In this document: positions 15,629-24,936 of the stretch, in pieces
Layout: every line of letters starts with the position of its first letter
Position numbering within the stretch: position 1 is the stretch's first letter
Assembly (NCBI RefSeq): GCF_018474005.1
Contig: NZ_JAHCSH010000003.1
Location: forward strand, 496,001-560,000
Direction: 5' to 3'
DNA length: 64,000 bases
Source: Curvibacter sp. CHRR-16
GTDB lineage: Bacteria > Pseudomonadota > Gammaproteobacteria > Burkholderiales > Burkholderiaceae_C
Made by a program: the position numbers and the translations under genes
Notes under the pieces: model-generated
Databases searched by the model: none
What the model was told of the DNA's origin: nothing
What the model saw: only the letters and a program-made list of their open reading frames with translations

Positions 15629-16995
15629 TGCGATTCTCCTGCGCGTTCGGCTGCAACGGCTTTGCGCATGGTTTGCGCCCAGTAATCGTGCTGGCACACA
15701 AACAAGCCTTCGTCTTCGCTACGGCCGCCGCTGAGTAACGGGTTCATGCCCATGGCCTTGGCGTTTTCGTCTGGGCCTTGTATCCACAAAGGCGCTCCCC
15801 GGCTCAGGTCGTTCCAAGGCGCGGCTTTACCTGCATAGCCGACTTGGCAGGAACGGAACTCCTCGAGATCGTCGGCAGTACCCATACCGCTGACGTTGAA
15901 GAAGTCCTCGTACTGGCGAATGCGGGTGGCGCGGTCTTCGGCACTCTCTCCCTTAGGGGCGAAGCAGTAAATGGTGATTTCTGTTTTGTCTACGCTGATT
16001 GGACGGGTGACCCGGATTTGCGTCGAGAACTGATCCATCAAATACACGTTCGGATACAGACACAAATTGCGCGTCTGGCTCACGATGAAATTGGTCTTGT
16101 CCTCGCCCAGACGTGCTTTGATTTCGTCGCGTTGATGGAAGACCGGGCGCACCTCGGGATTCATGGTCTTGGTCCACAAGAGAATGTGGCCGTTTTCGAA
16201 CCCATACACCCCACCTACGCTCTTGCTCCAGCCATTGGCATCGACCGCCTTGGTGCCGCCCTCCTTGCGCCGACCCATGGTAGCGGCGTAGTTCCAGTGA
16301 ACCGAACTCACGTGGTAGCCATCGCTGCCGTTTTCCATTTGCAGCTTCCAGTTGCCGTCGAAGGTATAGCTGGAATTGCCGCGCAGCACTTCCAGGCCGT
16401 TGGGGGCCTGGTCGACGATCTGGTCGATGATCACTTTGGTGTCGCCCAAAAAATCGGACAGGGGCTGCACGTCCGGGTTCAAGCTGCCGAACAGGAAGCC
16501 CTTGTAGCTCTCAAAGCGCGCTACCTTCTTGAGGTCGTGCGAACCCTCCGTGTTGAACTGGATCGGGTACTCGGTGGTCTTCTCGTCCTTGACCTTCAGT
16601 AGTTTGCCATTGTTACTAAAAGTCCAGCCGTGGAACGGACATGTGAAGCTGCCCTTGTTGCCGTGCTTCTTGCGGCACAGCATGGCTCCGCGGTGGGCAC
16701 AGGCATTGATCACCGCATTCAGGGTGCCGTCTTTGGTGCGTGTGATCACGATGGGCTGGCGCCCGATAGTGGTCGTGAAGTAGTCGTTGATCTCCGGAAT
16801 CTGGCTTTCATGGGCTAGGTAGATCCAGTTGCCTTCAAAGATGTACTTCATCTCCAGTTCGAACAGCGCAGGGTCGGTGAAGATGTCGCGTCGGCAGCGG
16901 AAAACGCCGTTGGCGTGGTCGTCCTGAAGGGCCGAATCCAGCAGCTTCTCGACGTCACCGCTGATGGGTGCGGAAGTGGTCGTGGTCGTGGTCAT
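15625..16995 (-). CDS. benA: Benzoate 1,2-dioxygenase, large (alpha) subunit
   Basis: The 456-residue catalytic subunit dihydroxylates benzoate to the 1,2-cis-diol. The Rieske [2Fe-2S] ligands are Cys99, His101 ('CAHRG') and Cys119, His122 ('CPFHGW'). The mononuclear iron motif follows in '[16 protein letters not shown]' (Asp bridge and two His). Length and motif spacing match BenA/XylX; anthranilate or chlorobenzoate dioxygenase subunits are close relatives, but the surrounding catechol genes and BenD favour benzoate. GGACTCGCT precedes the ATG. It begins the benABCD part of the operon, 27 bp after catA. Confidence 0.94.
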   Translation of the reverse strand: MTTTTTTSAPISGDVEKLLDSALQDDHANGVFRCRRDIFTDPALFELEMKYIFEGNWIYLAHESQIPEINDYFTTTIGRQPIVITRTKDGTLNAVINACAHRGAMLCRKKHGNKGSFTCPFHGWTFSNNGKLLKVKDEKTTEYPIQFNTEGSHDLKKVARFESYKGFLFGSLNPDVQPLSDFLGDTKVIIDQIVDQAPNGLEVLRGNSSYTFDGNWKLQMENGSDGYHVSSVHWNYAATMGRRKEGGTKAVDANGWSKSVGGVYGFENGHILLWTKTMNPEVRPVFHQRDEIKARLGEDKTNFIVSQTRNLCLYPNVYLMDQFSTQIRVTRPISVDKTEITIYCFAPKGESAEDRATRIRQYEDFFNVSGMGTADDLEEFRSCQVGYAGKAAPWNDLSRGAPLWIQGPDENAKAMGMNPLLSGGRSEDEGLFVCQHDYWAQTMRKAVAAERAGESQ

Positions 16996-17022
16996 AGCGA
17001 GTCCTTGAAACGGGGCCCTGCT

Positions 17023-17958
17023 TCAGGCAGCCAAGCGGGGGCGGTTGACCAGCTGGTTGTCTACGCCATTGACCAGCGCGCTGAGCGAGATGTCAAACAC
17101 GATCTCAGAAAAGGGGCCCTTGAGGCCATGGGCCTGGATGCTTGCGGCGTCCGTCCGCTCTACGAGTGCGGGTACTAAGCCTTCACGGGTGGCGTAGGCG
17201 AAGTCGTCGTTCACCAGAGGGTCGCCGTCAATGTTGATCTGGGTCGTCAGCTTGCGGTGCCCTGGAGCAGTGACGAAGAAGTGAATGTGGGCAGGGCGAT
17301 TGCCATGGCGACCTAGCTGGTTAAGCAGCGCTTGAGTCGGGCCATCTGGGGGGCAGCCGTAGCCGTGGGGCACGATACTTTGAAACTTGTAGCGGCCCTG
17401 CGCGTCGGTGATGATGGTGCGGCGCATGTTGAAGGCTTTTTGCTCACCCGTGGGGTCGAAGTGTGAATAGAAACCCTTGGTGTTGGCGTGCCAGACTTCA
17501 ACCTTGGCGTTCGGCAGGGGCTTGCCATCGGCACCGCGAACTGTGCCGTGCATGATCAGGGTATGGCCAGAAGCGTCGCTGCCGTCGTCGAGGCGGGCAA
17601 AGCCAGACGCCTCGGGAGCTCCAGCGACGTAGAGAGGGCCCTCAATGGTGCGGGGCGTACTGTTGACAATGCCCAATGCTGCATCTTCTGCGTCCATGCG
17701 CATGTCGAAGTAGCGATCCAAGCCCAAACCTGGAGACAGCAGACCTGCTTCGCCGCGTTCGCCGAGCTGGTTCACGTAGGCAATGCCTGCCCAGTACTCG
17801 TCGGAGGTGATGTTCAGATCTTCAATCGCTTTGAACAAGTCGGACAGCAGACGGTGGACGATCTGTTTGGTGCGGGCATTGCCGCCAGATTGCGTCAGGC
17901 CACTGGCCATGCGCAGGAAATCCTGGACTTCGGTGGTGTTGAAAATTGTTGTGCTCAT
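17023..17958 (-). CDS. catA: Catechol 1,2-dioxygenase
   Basis: The 311-residue intradiol dioxygenase cleaves catechol to cis,cis-muconate using Fe(III). The four iron ligands fall at the classical positions Tyr164 ('KGFYSHF'), Tyr200 ('PHGYGCPPDG'), His224 and His226 ('RPAHIHFFV'). The N-terminal helical linker domain (residues about 1-100) and 'TIEGPLYVAGAP' are typical. AGGAGACAACC precedes the ATG. It lies 44 bp after catB and directly before benA, so ring hydroxylation and ring cleavage are expressed together. Confidence 0.96.
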   Translation of the reverse strand: MSTTIFNTTEVQDFLRMASGLTQSGGNARTKQIVHRLLSDLFKAIEDLNITSDEYWAGIAYVNQLGERGEAGLLSPGLGLDRYFDMRMDAEDAALGIVNSTPRTIEGPLYVAGAPEASGFARLDDGSDASGHTLIMHGTVRGADGKPLPNAKVEVWHANTKGFYSHFDPTGEQKAFNMRRTIITDAQGRYKFQSIVPHGYGCPPDGPTQALLNQLGRHGNRPAHIHFFVTAPGHRKLTTQINIDGDPLVNDDFAYATREGLVPALVERTDAASIQAHGLKGPFSEIVFDISLSALVNGVDNQLVNRPRLAA

Positions 17959-18002
17959 GGTTGTCTCCTATGGCTGGTGGTTGAAAAATTCGAGGGGGAA
18001 AA

Positions 18003-19199
18003 TCAAGTGGACGTGACTGCCTTTGCACTGATGCGTGTGCGGCTGACATCGCGTCGGAAATGGCGAATTCGGTCTTCATCGAGTTCGATACCCAAGCCCG
18101 GACCATCGGGTAACTCGAGGTGGAAGTCCTGGTAATTCAGAGGCTTGGCCAAGATCTCTTCGGTGATCAGCAAGGGCCCGAACAATTCGGTACCCCAGCG
18201 CAATTCGCGGAAGGTAGAGAAAACATGGGCCGAGGCGATCGAACCAACGGCACCTTCCAGCATCGTTCCACCGTAGAGGGCGATCTGCGCTGCATCCGCA
18301 ATAGCGGCGACCTGCTGGGCTGCCTGCAATCCGCCGGACTGTTCAGTTTTGATGGCAAACACGTCGGCCGCGCCAGCCTTGGCGAGCTGAAAGGCGGTCG
18401 CCGGTCCCATCAAGGACTCATCGGCCATGATGGCAATCGGGTAGCGTCCCTTGATGCGGGCCAATGCGTCCGGGTGTGCTACCGGCTGCTCGGCCAATTC
18501 ACAGCCAGCGTCCGCCAGCGCAGCCAGGCCATGCCGAGCTTCCAGTTCGGACCAGGCCATGTTGACGTCTACCCGGATCGATGCTTGGTCGCCCAGTGCC
18601 TTCTTGATGGCGGCGACGTGTGCTACATCTTCACGCACGGACTTGCGTCCGATCTTGAGCTTGAAGATCTGGTGGCGGCGGATGGACAGCATGTGCTGGG
18701 CCTCTTCGATGTCGCGGCCGGTATCGCCGGATGCTAGGGTCCATGCAACAGGCAGGCGGTCATGCAGGCGTCCACCCAAAAGCTCTGACACTGGCAAACC
18801 GACACGGCGGCCCAGTGCATCGAACAAAGCAGTTTCTACCGCGCACTTGGCGAAACGGTTCTCGCGAATCATGGTGTTCAGCGCAGCCATTAGTGCGGAT
18901 ACGCGGTTTGCGTCGGCGCCAAGCATCAGCGGCGCGAAGTAGGTGTCAATCGCCAGTTTCATGCCTTCTGGAGATTCGCCGCCGTAAGCCAGGCCGCCAA
19001 TCGTGGTGCCCTCGCCCACACCCACGGTACCGTCGGAGCAATGCACGCGCACCAGCATCAGCGTTTGGCCATTCATCACTGCCATCGACAGTTTGTGTGG
19101 GCGAATGGTGGGTAGATCCAGCAGCAGGGTCTCCACTTTCACGATGGTGGCAGTGGCTTCTGCGGAACGGCTCTGTAGCGAGGAGGGTAGATGTTGCAT
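18003..19199 (-). CDS. catB: Muconate cycloisomerase
   Basis: The 398-residue enolase-superfamily enzyme converts cis,cis-muconate to muconolactone. The catalytic Lys pair is in 'FKLKIG', the metal-binding acids are in 'RVDVNMAW', 'ELAEQPVA' and 'IMADESL', and the second base Lys is in 'FAIKTEQSGG'. 'GTTIGGLAYGGESPEG' is the usual capping-domain loop. It is the first gene of the nine-gene catBA-benABCD-benK-catDC run and is divergent from a LysR regulator, with an ATAC-N7-GTAT operator 58 bases upstream of its start. Confidence 0.95.
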   Translation of the reverse strand: MQHLPSSLQSRSAEATATIVKVETLLLDLPTIRPHKLSMAVMNGQTLMLVRVHCSDGTVGVGEGTTIGGLAYGGESPEGMKLAIDTYFAPLMLGADANRVSALMAALNTMIRENRFAKCAVETALFDALGRRVGLPVSELLGGRLHDRLPVAWTLASGDTGRDIEEAQHMLSIRRHQIFKLKIGRKSVREDVAHVAAIKKALGDQASIRVDVNMAWSELEARHGLAALADAGCELAEQPVAHPDALARIKGRYPIAIMADESLMGPATAFQLAKAGAADVFAIKTEQSGGLQAAQQVAAIADAAQIALYGGTMLEGAVGSIASAHVFSTFRELRWGTELFGPLLITEEILAKPLNYQDFHLELPDGPGLGIELDEDRIRHFRRDVSRTRISAKAVTST

Positions 19200-19256
19200 G
19201 GGCCATATTGAAATTCAGCCCGCAGTTTTGATCCAAAACCAAATAGGTCTGATTCA

Positions 19257-19271
19257 ATACTAAAAAGGTAT
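19257..19271. promoter_or_regulatory. BenM/CatM-type LysR operator (ATAC-N7-GTAT)
   Basis: ATAC (19257-19260) and GTAT (19268-19271) are separated by exactly seven bases, the consensus recognised by BenM and CatM of Acinetobacter and by CatR-type regulators. It lies in the AT-rich 143-bp gap between catB and the divergent LysR gene, so it can control both. AT-rich -10-like sequences flank it, but I could not settle the promoters by eye. Confidence 0.75.
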
Positions 19272-19342
19272 AGTCATAAATATTTCTGTTATAAATCAAC
19301 TATTTATGCTTCATAAAAGCTTCTCTGGTATGGTATTCACGT

Positions 19343-20359
19343 ATGGACTTACGCCAGTTGCGCTATTTCGTCGCCGTAGCGACCACTAAGAACTTCACTC
19401 GGGCTGCCGAGCAGGTACACATCGCCCAGCCTCCTTTGAGCCGCCAGATCCAGCAACTGGAGGATGAATTGGGTGTGCAGTTAATCCAGCGCAACAGCAG
19501 GCCTTTGCGGCTGACCGAGGCGGGGCGACTGTTTTACGAGCAGAGCCTACAAGTGCTTCAAAAAGTAGAGCAGATGAAAACCGGCGTTCGCCACGCTGCG
19601 AGCGGAGAGCGTCAGTCCATATCGATCGCCTACGTGGCATCCACGCTCTACGGGGGCTTGCCTATGCTGGTGCGAATGTTCCGCCAGCGGTATCCCGATA
19701 CCGATGTGCACTTGGTCGATCTGGGTTCTGTACAACAGATGGCTGAGCTCAAATCAGGGCGCATCGACCTTGGCTTTGGCCGTGTGCGCACACGTGACGC
19801 CTCTGTAGTGCGGACTGTATTGCGTGAGGAGCGATTGGTATTGGCGTTGCCGCCGAGCTCACCACTCGCAGCGAGTCGGGGGCGCATTGCGCTCAAAGAG
19901 ATTGCCCAAGAGCGATTGATCGTGTTTCCCAAAGAACCGCGGCCCAGTTATGCCGACCAGGTATTGAGCTTGTTGCACGATCATGGGATACGACTGGCCG
20001 AGGTGCATGAAGTGCGGGAACTACAGGCGGCCTTGGGGTTGGTCGCCTGTGAGATGGGGGTGTGCATCATTCCGGCAGCGGCGCGCTTGCGCTCCGACCT
20101 AGTCTACCGATTGATCGAAGATGAGCGCGCGACGTCGCCGGTTATTCTCAGCCATCGCTTGAACGATGACTCGTGGTACATCGGCGCAATCAAGGAGCTG
20201 ATCAGTGAGATGTATGCACAAAAGCCGCCTTGGCTCGACGTAGAAACCAACGAATTCCCTGCGAATGGAACCATACGCAAATCGGGAGCGAAACAGGGGG
20301 CATCCGCCGTACGTAAACCGCGCGCCCGGACGCCTAGCAAGACGCCCCGTGAAAGCTGA
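19343..20359 (+). CDS. catR: LysR-family activator of the cat/ben operon (CatR/BenM type)
   Basis: The 338-residue protein has the LysR helix-turn-helix at residues 1-60 ('LRQLRYFVAVATTKNFTRAAEQVHIAQPPLSRQIQQLE'), which matches CatR/CatM/BenM closely, and a periplasmic-binding-like effector domain to about residue 295. The expected effector is cis,cis-muconate, possibly with benzoate. The last 40 or so residues form a Lys/Arg/Ala/Pro-rich tail ('SAVRKPRARTPSKTPRES') that is longer than in the family and may contact DNA or be disordered. It is divergent from catB with the ATAC-N7-GTAT site between. Whether it is functionally CatR or BenM cannot be decided. Confidence 0.9.
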   Translation: MDLRQLRYFVAVATTKNFTRAAEQVHIAQPPLSRQIQQLEDELGVQLIQRNSRPLRLTEAGRLFYEQSLQVLQKVEQMKTGVRHAASGERQSISIAYVASTLYGGLPMLVRMFRQRYPDTDVHLVDLGSVQQMAELKSGRIDLGFGRVRTRDASVVRTVLREERLVLALPPSSPLAASRGRIALKEIAQERLIVFPKEPRPSYADQVLSLLHDHGIRLAEVHEVRELQAALGLVACEMGVCIIPAAARLRSDLVYRLIEDERATSPVILSHRLNDDSWYIGAIKELISEMYAQKPPWLDVETNEFPANGTIRKSGAKQGASAVRKPRARTPSKTPRES

Positions 20360-20368
20360 TGGGATGGT

Positions 20369-21172
20369 TCAGGGCTGCGCCCCGAGCATTCTGGAAATTG
20401 TTTGTGCGGCAGACAGTAGCGGGGTCAGCATGGTGTCTTGCATGAGCTGGGCATTGCTGCGGTTGGCCTGCCCACTGATGTTCAGTGCACCCAGCGTCTG
20501 CCCTTGGCGGTCTTTGATCGGGGCAGCCATGGAAATTAACCCTTCTTCCAGTTCCTGATCCACCAAGGCCCAGCCTTGCCGGCGGACCTGTGCGATGCGC
20601 TCCATGAGCTGGTCGATGTCTACCACGGTCGATTGGGTGCGTGCCACGGGGGCCGATGCCTGCAAACGCTGGCGCAGTTCGTCGTCGGGCAGGCTGGCCA
20701 GCAGCATCCGCCCCATGGATGTGCAGTACGCCGGTAGGCGTGAACCGACACCCAGGTTGATCCGCATGATCTTCTGTGTTGGCACCCGTAGCACATACAC
20801 GATGTCCGTTCCGTCTAGCACGGCCGCTGAGCAGGACTCTTTGACCTGTGCGACCAACGACTCCATAACGGGCTCAGCCAAGTTCCAAAACGACAAAGAC
20901 GACAGGTACGCAAAGCCCAGATCCAGTATCCGTGGCGTGAGCTGGAACAGACGCCCGTCGTTGTGCACATAACCCAGTGTTTGCAAGGTCAGCAGGATGC
21001 GCCGCGCGCCGGCGCGAGTCAGGCCAGCCCGCTCGGCAACCTCGCTGAGGGTCTGCTGCGGTGACGCAGCGCTGAACGTCCGAATGACTGTCAGCCCCCG
21101 CGCCAGCGACTGCACGTAACTGTCCCCTGGTTCTGGGGGGGAATTGGCGTCGTCAGTCGAGGGTGTTGTCAT
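20369..21172 (-). CDS. pcaR: IclR-family regulator of 3-oxoadipate genes (PcaR/PcaU-like)
   Basis: The 267-residue protein has an IclR winged-helix domain ('SLARGLTVIRTFSAASPQQTLSEVAERAGLTRAGARRILLTLQTLGYV', about residues 20-70) and an IclR ligand-binding domain with 'PAYCTSMGRMLLA' and 'LEEGLISMAAPIKD'. PcaR and PcaU respond to 3-oxoadipate or protocatechuate and control pca genes. The divergent neighbour is pcaI, and a spaced direct repeat lies between them. I start at the ATG at 21172 because the upstream reading to 21235 enters the operator region. The symbol is given by family and position. Confidence 0.85.
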   Translation of the reverse strand: MTTPSTDDANSPPEPGDSYVQSLARGLTVIRTFSAASPQQTLSEVAERAGLTRAGARRILLTLQTLGYVHNDGRLFQLTPRILDLGFAYLSSLSFWNLAEPVMESLVAQVKESCSAAVLDGTDIVYVLRVPTQKIMRINLGVGSRLPAYCTSMGRMLLASLPDDELRQRLQASAPVARTQSTVVDIDQLMERIAQVRRQGWALVDQELEEGLISMAAPIKDRQGQTLGALNISGQANRSNAQLMQDTMLTPLLSAAQTISRMLGAQP

Positions 21173-21227
21173 CGTTATTGCGGTACTGGGATTGCCAGAT
21201 TGTAAAAGTGCTCCTAAAATTCTATAA

Positions 21228-21257
21228 ACGAACAAATGTTCTAATTACGAACAAATC
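21228..21257. promoter_or_regulatory. Probable PcaR/PcaU operator: two ACGAACAAAT direct repeats
   Basis: ACGAACAAAT occurs exactly at 21228-21237 and 21248-21257, separated by 10 bases (20-bp period, two helical turns on one face). GAACAAATGTTC at 21230-21241 adds a partial dyad. PcaU of Acinetobacter is known to bind 10-bp repeats arranged as a palindrome plus a direct repeat 10 bp away, so the layout fits. It is 36 bases upstream of pcaI. Confidence 0.7.
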
Positions 21258-21292
21258 AAAACTCGCACTGTGGGTTTTTCTGGAGCAAATGA

Positions 21293-22009
21293 ATGATTAA
21301 TAAGATCGCTTTGTCGGTCGCTGACGCGCTTGTCGGCATTCAAGACGGTGCAACGGTCATGATTGGCGGCTTTGGCACCGCCGGAATACCCAATGAACTG
21401 ATCGACGGTCTGATCGAATACGGAGCCAAAGATCTGACGGTTGTGAACAACAACGCTGGCAATGGCGAAATGGGACTTGCTGCTCTGCTGAAGGCCGGCC
21501 GTGTGCGCAAGATCATCTGCAGCTTTCCCCGACAGGCAGACAGCCAGGTATTTGATGGGCTGTACCGCAGCGGAAAACTGGAGTTGGAACTGGTGCCTCA
21601 GGGCAATCTGGCCGAGCGTATTCGTGCCGCAGGCGCTGGTATCGGAGCATTCTTCTCGCCTACTGGGTATGGAACCGAACTGGCCAGACAAGCGGATGGG
21701 ACTCCACGCGAAACACGGGAAATCAACGGTAAGCAATACGTGCTGGAAATGCCGATCCACGCGGACCTGGCTCTGATCAAGGCAGAAGCTGGTGACCGAT
21801 GGGGCAACCTGATCTATCGAAAAGCCGCGCGCAACTTCGGCCCGGTGATGGCCATGGCCGCACGCAAGACCGTAGCCACGGTGCACGACGTGTTAGAGCT
21901 CGGAGAAATGGATCCGGAACACATCGTGACGCCGGGTATCTTTGTGCACCAGATCGTCAAAATCGACCGCGTGGCCACACAGGCCGGCGGCTTCAAGAAA
22001 GCAGCCTGA
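21293..22009 (+). CDS. pcaI: 3-oxoacid (3-oxoadipate) CoA-transferase subunit A
   Basis: The 238-residue alpha subunit works with PcaJ to move CoA from succinyl-CoA to 3-oxoadipate. It shows the family glycine-rich CoA loop 'TVMIGGFGTAGIPNELI', 'VVNNNAGNGEMGLAALL', and 'GAFFSPTGYGTELA'. GGAGCAAATGA precedes the ATG. It begins the pcaIJF operon, 120 bp from the divergent IclR gene, with a two-repeat operator in between. Confidence 0.94.
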   Translation: MINKIALSVADALVGIQDGATVMIGGFGTAGIPNELIDGLIEYGAKDLTVVNNNAGNGEMGLAALLKAGRVRKIICSFPRQADSQVFDGLYRSGKLELELVPQGNLAERIRAAGAGIGAFFSPTGYGTELARQADGTPRETREINGKQYVLEMPIHADLALIKAEAGDRWGNLIYRKAARNFGPVMAMAARKTVATVHDVLELGEMDPEHIVTPGIFVHQIVKIDRVATQAGGFKKAA

Positions 22010-22011
22010 CC

Positions 22012-22659
22012 ATGAGCTACCAAGCACGTACCAAAGACCAGCTAGCCGCCCGCGTAGCGCAAGACATCTTCGACGGCGCCTACGTTAATCTCGGCATCGG
22101 CATGCCGACCTTGGTTGCCAACCATATCCCAGCCGAACGGGAAGTTGTGTTGCACAGCGAGAATGGCATCCTAGGGATGGGTGCTGCACCCGAAATCGGA
22201 CATGAGGACTACGACTTGATTAACGCCGGCAAGCAGCCGGTGACCTTATTACCGGGCGGTGCCTATTTCCACCACGCTGACAGTTTTGCCATGATGCGTG
22301 GGGGCCACCTCGACATATGCGTCCTAGGAGCGTTCCAAGTGTCTGTCACAGGTGACCTTGCAAACTGGAGCACCGGGGAGTCAGGTGCTATACCAGCGGT
22401 AGGCGGCGCGATGGATCTCGCCATCGGCGCCAAGCAGACCTGGGTGATGATGGACCTGCTCACCAAAAAAGGCGAAAGTAAAGTAGTGGCGCAATGCAAC
22501 TACCCACTCACCGGCATTGGCTGCGTGAAGCGTATTTATTCAGACCTCGCTACGCTGGCATGTACCCCTCAAGGTTTGAAGCTTATAGACATCGTCGATG
22601 GGCTCGCGCTGTCCAAACTCGAAGCCATGCTTGGCCTAACCATACAACCCCCTCTTTGA
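22012..22659 (+). CDS. pcaJ: 3-oxoacid (3-oxoadipate) CoA-transferase subunit B
   Basis: The 215-residue beta subunit carries the catalytic glutamate in 'LHSENGILGMG', preceded by 'YVNLGIGMPTLVANHIP'. The Glu forms the CoA thioester intermediate with succinyl-CoA as donor. The ATG at 22012 lies 2 bases after the pcaI stop, which gives tight translational coupling. Longer readings in front overlap pcaI out of frame and are not used. Confidence 0.95.
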   Translation: MSYQARTKDQLAARVAQDIFDGAYVNLGIGMPTLVANHIPAEREVVLHSENGILGMGAAPEIGHEDYDLINAGKQPVTLLPGGAYFHHADSFAMMRGGHLDICVLGAFQVSVTGDLANWSTGESGAIPAVGGAMDLAIGAKQTWVMMDLLTKKGESKVVAQCNYPLTGIGCVKRIYSDLATLACTPQGLKLIDIVDGLALSKLEAMLGLTIQPPL

Positions 22660-22671
22660 GAGCCAATTGCC

Positions 22672-23874
22672 ATGAATCATGCCTACATATGCGATGCCAT
22701 TCGCACTCCCTTCGGACGCTACGGCGGCTCACTGAGCAGTGTGCGCGCCGATGACCTTGGCGCAGTACCCCTGCGAGCATTGATGGAGCGCAACCCCCAG
22801 GTCGACTGGGAGTCCATCAACGATGTCATTTACGGCTGCGCCAATCAGGCTGGTGAAGACAACCGCAACGTTGCCCGCATGTCTAGTCTGCTGGCAGGGC
22901 TGCCCTTGCAAGTGCCAGCTTCCACCGTTAATCGCTTGTGCGGTTCGGGCTTGGACGCAGTAGGTACCGCAGCACGTGCGATCAAGTCTGGAGAGGCCCG
23001 GATGATGATTGCGGGAGGCGTGGAGAGCATGAGCCGCGCACCCTTTGTCATTCCCAAGGCTGAGAGCGCGTTTAGCCGTGCCAACACGATTTACGACACC
23101 ACCATTGGCTGGCGCTTTGTGAACGCGCTGATGAAGTCACGGTACGGTGTCGATTCCATGCCGGAAACCGCCGAGAATGTGGCGATCGCATACAGCATCG
23201 AACGCGATGCGCAAGACAGCATGGCATTGAACAGCCAATTGCGTGCCGTTGCAGCCCAGCATGCGGGCCACTTGGCCCGTGAGATCACGGCCGTCATGGT
23301 TCCGCAGAAAAAAGGCGAAGCAATCAAAGTAGACCAAGATGAGCATCCGCGTGCTACGAGCATGGAGGCACTGGCCAAACTCAAGGGCGTTGTACGCCCG
23401 GAGGGCACGGTCACTGCGGGGAATGCCAGCGGCGTGAACGACGGCGCGTGTGCCCTCTTGCTGGCCAATGAGTCGACCGCCATCCAGAATGGCTTGATCC
23501 CGCGTGCCCGAGTCGTTGGCATGGCGACCGCCGGGGTGGAGCCGCGCATCATGGGCATTGGTCCCGCGCCTGCCACCATGAAGGTGCTGGAAATGACGGG
23601 TCTGCAGCTCGCCGACCTAGACGTCATCGAGCTTAATGAAGCGTTTGCAGCCCAAGGCCTGGCAGTTCTGCGCCAGTTGGGCCTGCCGGACGACGATCCA
23701 CGGGTTAATGCTTGGGGCGGCGCAATCGCGCTCGGCCATCCCTTGGGTGCATCAGGGGCTCGTTTGGTGACAACTGCCGTAAATCGGCTGCACCACCAGG
23801 GTGGTCGCTATGCGCTGTGCACCATGTGCATCGGTGTGGGACAAGGCATCGCCTTGATCCTTGAGCGGGTCTAG
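22672..23874 (+). CDS. pcaF: 3-oxoadipyl-CoA thiolase
   Basis: The 400-residue thiolase splits 3-oxoadipyl-CoA into succinyl-CoA and acetyl-CoA, the last step of the pathway. The nucleophile is Cys90 in 'NRLCGSGLDAVG'. The other active-site residues are in 'NEAFAAQ', 'GGAIALGHPLGASGARL' (His) and 'CTMCIGVGQGIA' (Cys). Length and motifs match PcaF/PaaJ. It closes the pcaIJF operon 12 bp after pcaJ and is followed by a hairpin. Confidence 0.95.
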   Translation: MNHAYICDAIRTPFGRYGGSLSSVRADDLGAVPLRALMERNPQVDWESINDVIYGCANQAGEDNRNVARMSSLLAGLPLQVPASTVNRLCGSGLDAVGTAARAIKSGEARMMIAGGVESMSRAPFVIPKAESAFSRANTIYDTTIGWRFVNALMKSRYGVDSMPETAENVAIAYSIERDAQDSMALNSQLRAVAAQHAGHLAREITAVMVPQKKGEAIKVDQDEHPRATSMEALAKLKGVVRPEGTVTAGNASGVNDGACALLLANESTAIQNGLIPRARVVGMATAGVEPRIMGIGPAPATMKVLEMTGLQLADLDVIELNEAFAAQGLAVLRQLGLPDDDPRVNAWGGAIALGHPLGASGARLVTTAVNRLHHQGGRYALCTMCIGVGQGIALILERV

Positions 23875-23885
23875 CACACATGCGT

Positions 23886-23916
23886 GGTGATGCACGGCAA
23901 TCTGTAGTGCATCACC
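23886..23916 (+). terminator. Hairpin downstream of pcaF
   Basis: GGTGATGCAC (23886-23895) pairs perfectly with GTGCATCACC (23907-23916) across an 11-base loop, 12 bases after the pcaF stop codon. No T-run follows, so it may be Rho-assisted. The remaining 144 bases up to the end of the convergent chemoreceptor gene show nothing recognisable. Confidence 0.55.
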
Positions 23917-24060
23917 GGATAAGCATCGACGCAGATACCGCTATTTGCGCAGGTTGATGACGGGATGCAAAAAAGCCGGACTGGGATGAGGTGGCTCAAT
24001 CGACACCAGCTTCGAGGAGTACGGCACCAAGCTCGTACAGGGCGATGCCCGAGACATTCC

Positions 24061-24930
24061 TCAGATATCGCGGCGCATGGCTTCCAGCACCACCTGCTGG
24101 GCCCGCAGGTCGGCGAACACTGCTGCCACTGTCTGAACCCGCTGGGCTGCCCCGTTCTGGATATCGGTGAACACTTCGTGCACTGCAGCACTGTGTGTGA
24201 TTCCTCGGGCGCTAACCTGCTTCATCTGCTCCACCTGGGCCTGTGCCCCAGCGCAGGCCGAGGACAGGGCTTCAGCTAGGCGACCTATTTCCGCCGCAGC
24301 GTCGTCAGAACGGCCTGCCAGCATCTTCACCTCACCCGAAACAACGCTGAAACCCTTGCCAGTCGGGCCGGCACGCGCCGCTTCGATGGCGGCATTGATG
24401 GCCAATAGGTTGGTCTGCCGGGCAATCTGCTTGACGTCTTCCACCACAGCGCTGATACGGGCTGCACGCCGTTGCAGGTCATCGAACGCTTGCGAAGAGT
24501 CGCGCAGGTGCCGATCCATCTCGGCAATGGCGCCTCTCAGCTCATGCATGGTGGAGGCTCCTTGCTCGACGCGACCACCCGAGCGACGGGCCAACTCAGT
24601 GGCAGCTTCCATTTTTTCGACGCAAGCCGCGACCAGTTGACCCAAGCGAACCGTCTGCTCGCTTGTTTGATCCTCGTTGGCATTGGTTGGGGGCGGTGCA
24701 TTCGGCTCCGTCGCTGGCGTACCCGGCAACGTTGCCTGGTCGAGCTCCACTGCAGACGTGCCGCGCCATCGTACCCAAGCCACCATGCAGGTCACCAGAG
24801 CGGCCACGTGCACCCAGGGTGACACGGGGCCCGCCAATAACCCGAAAAGAGACAGCGCGAAGAGCAGCAACAGGGCGCCGTTCGTGCGAAAGCGTGGGGC
24901 CATCATCGACTGCTTCATGCGCTGCTCCAT
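24061..24930 (-). CDS. Short methyl-accepting chemotaxis-type signalling protein without a ligand domain
   Basis: The 289-residue protein has two adjacent N-terminal membrane segments (about residues 17-33 and 38-53), an acidic Pro/Asn-rich linker and a chemoreceptor cytoplasmic domain. That domain contains the conserved tip '[41 protein letters not shown]'. There is no periplasmic sensor loop and no HAMP domain, so the input is either membrane-borne or supplied by a partner. It begins 6 bases after the SRPBCC gene and is third in a sigma-54-controlled operon. A role in taxis toward an aromatic alcohol or aldehyde is plausible but inferred. Confidence 0.82.
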   Translation of the reverse strand: MEQRMKQSMMAPRFRTNGALLLLFALSLFGLLAGPVSPWVHVAALVTCMVAWVRWRGTSAVELDQATLPGTPATEPNAPPPTNANEDQTSEQTVRLGQLVAACVEKMEAATELARRSGGRVEQGASTMHELRGAIAEMDRHLRDSSQAFDDLQRRAARISAVVEDVKQIARQTNLLAINAAIEAARAGPTGKGFSVVSGEVKMLAGRSDDAAAEIGRLAEALSSACAGAQAQVEQMKQVSARGITHSAAVHEVFTDIQNGAAQRVQTVAAVFADLRAQQVVLEAMRRDI

Positions 24931-24936
24931 GGCCGA

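Noticed and set aside
23930..24060. Possible gene remnant between pcaF and the chemoreceptor gene
   Set aside because: A short frame reading '[19 protein letters not shown]' is open, but I cannot match it to any family, so no pseudogene is called.
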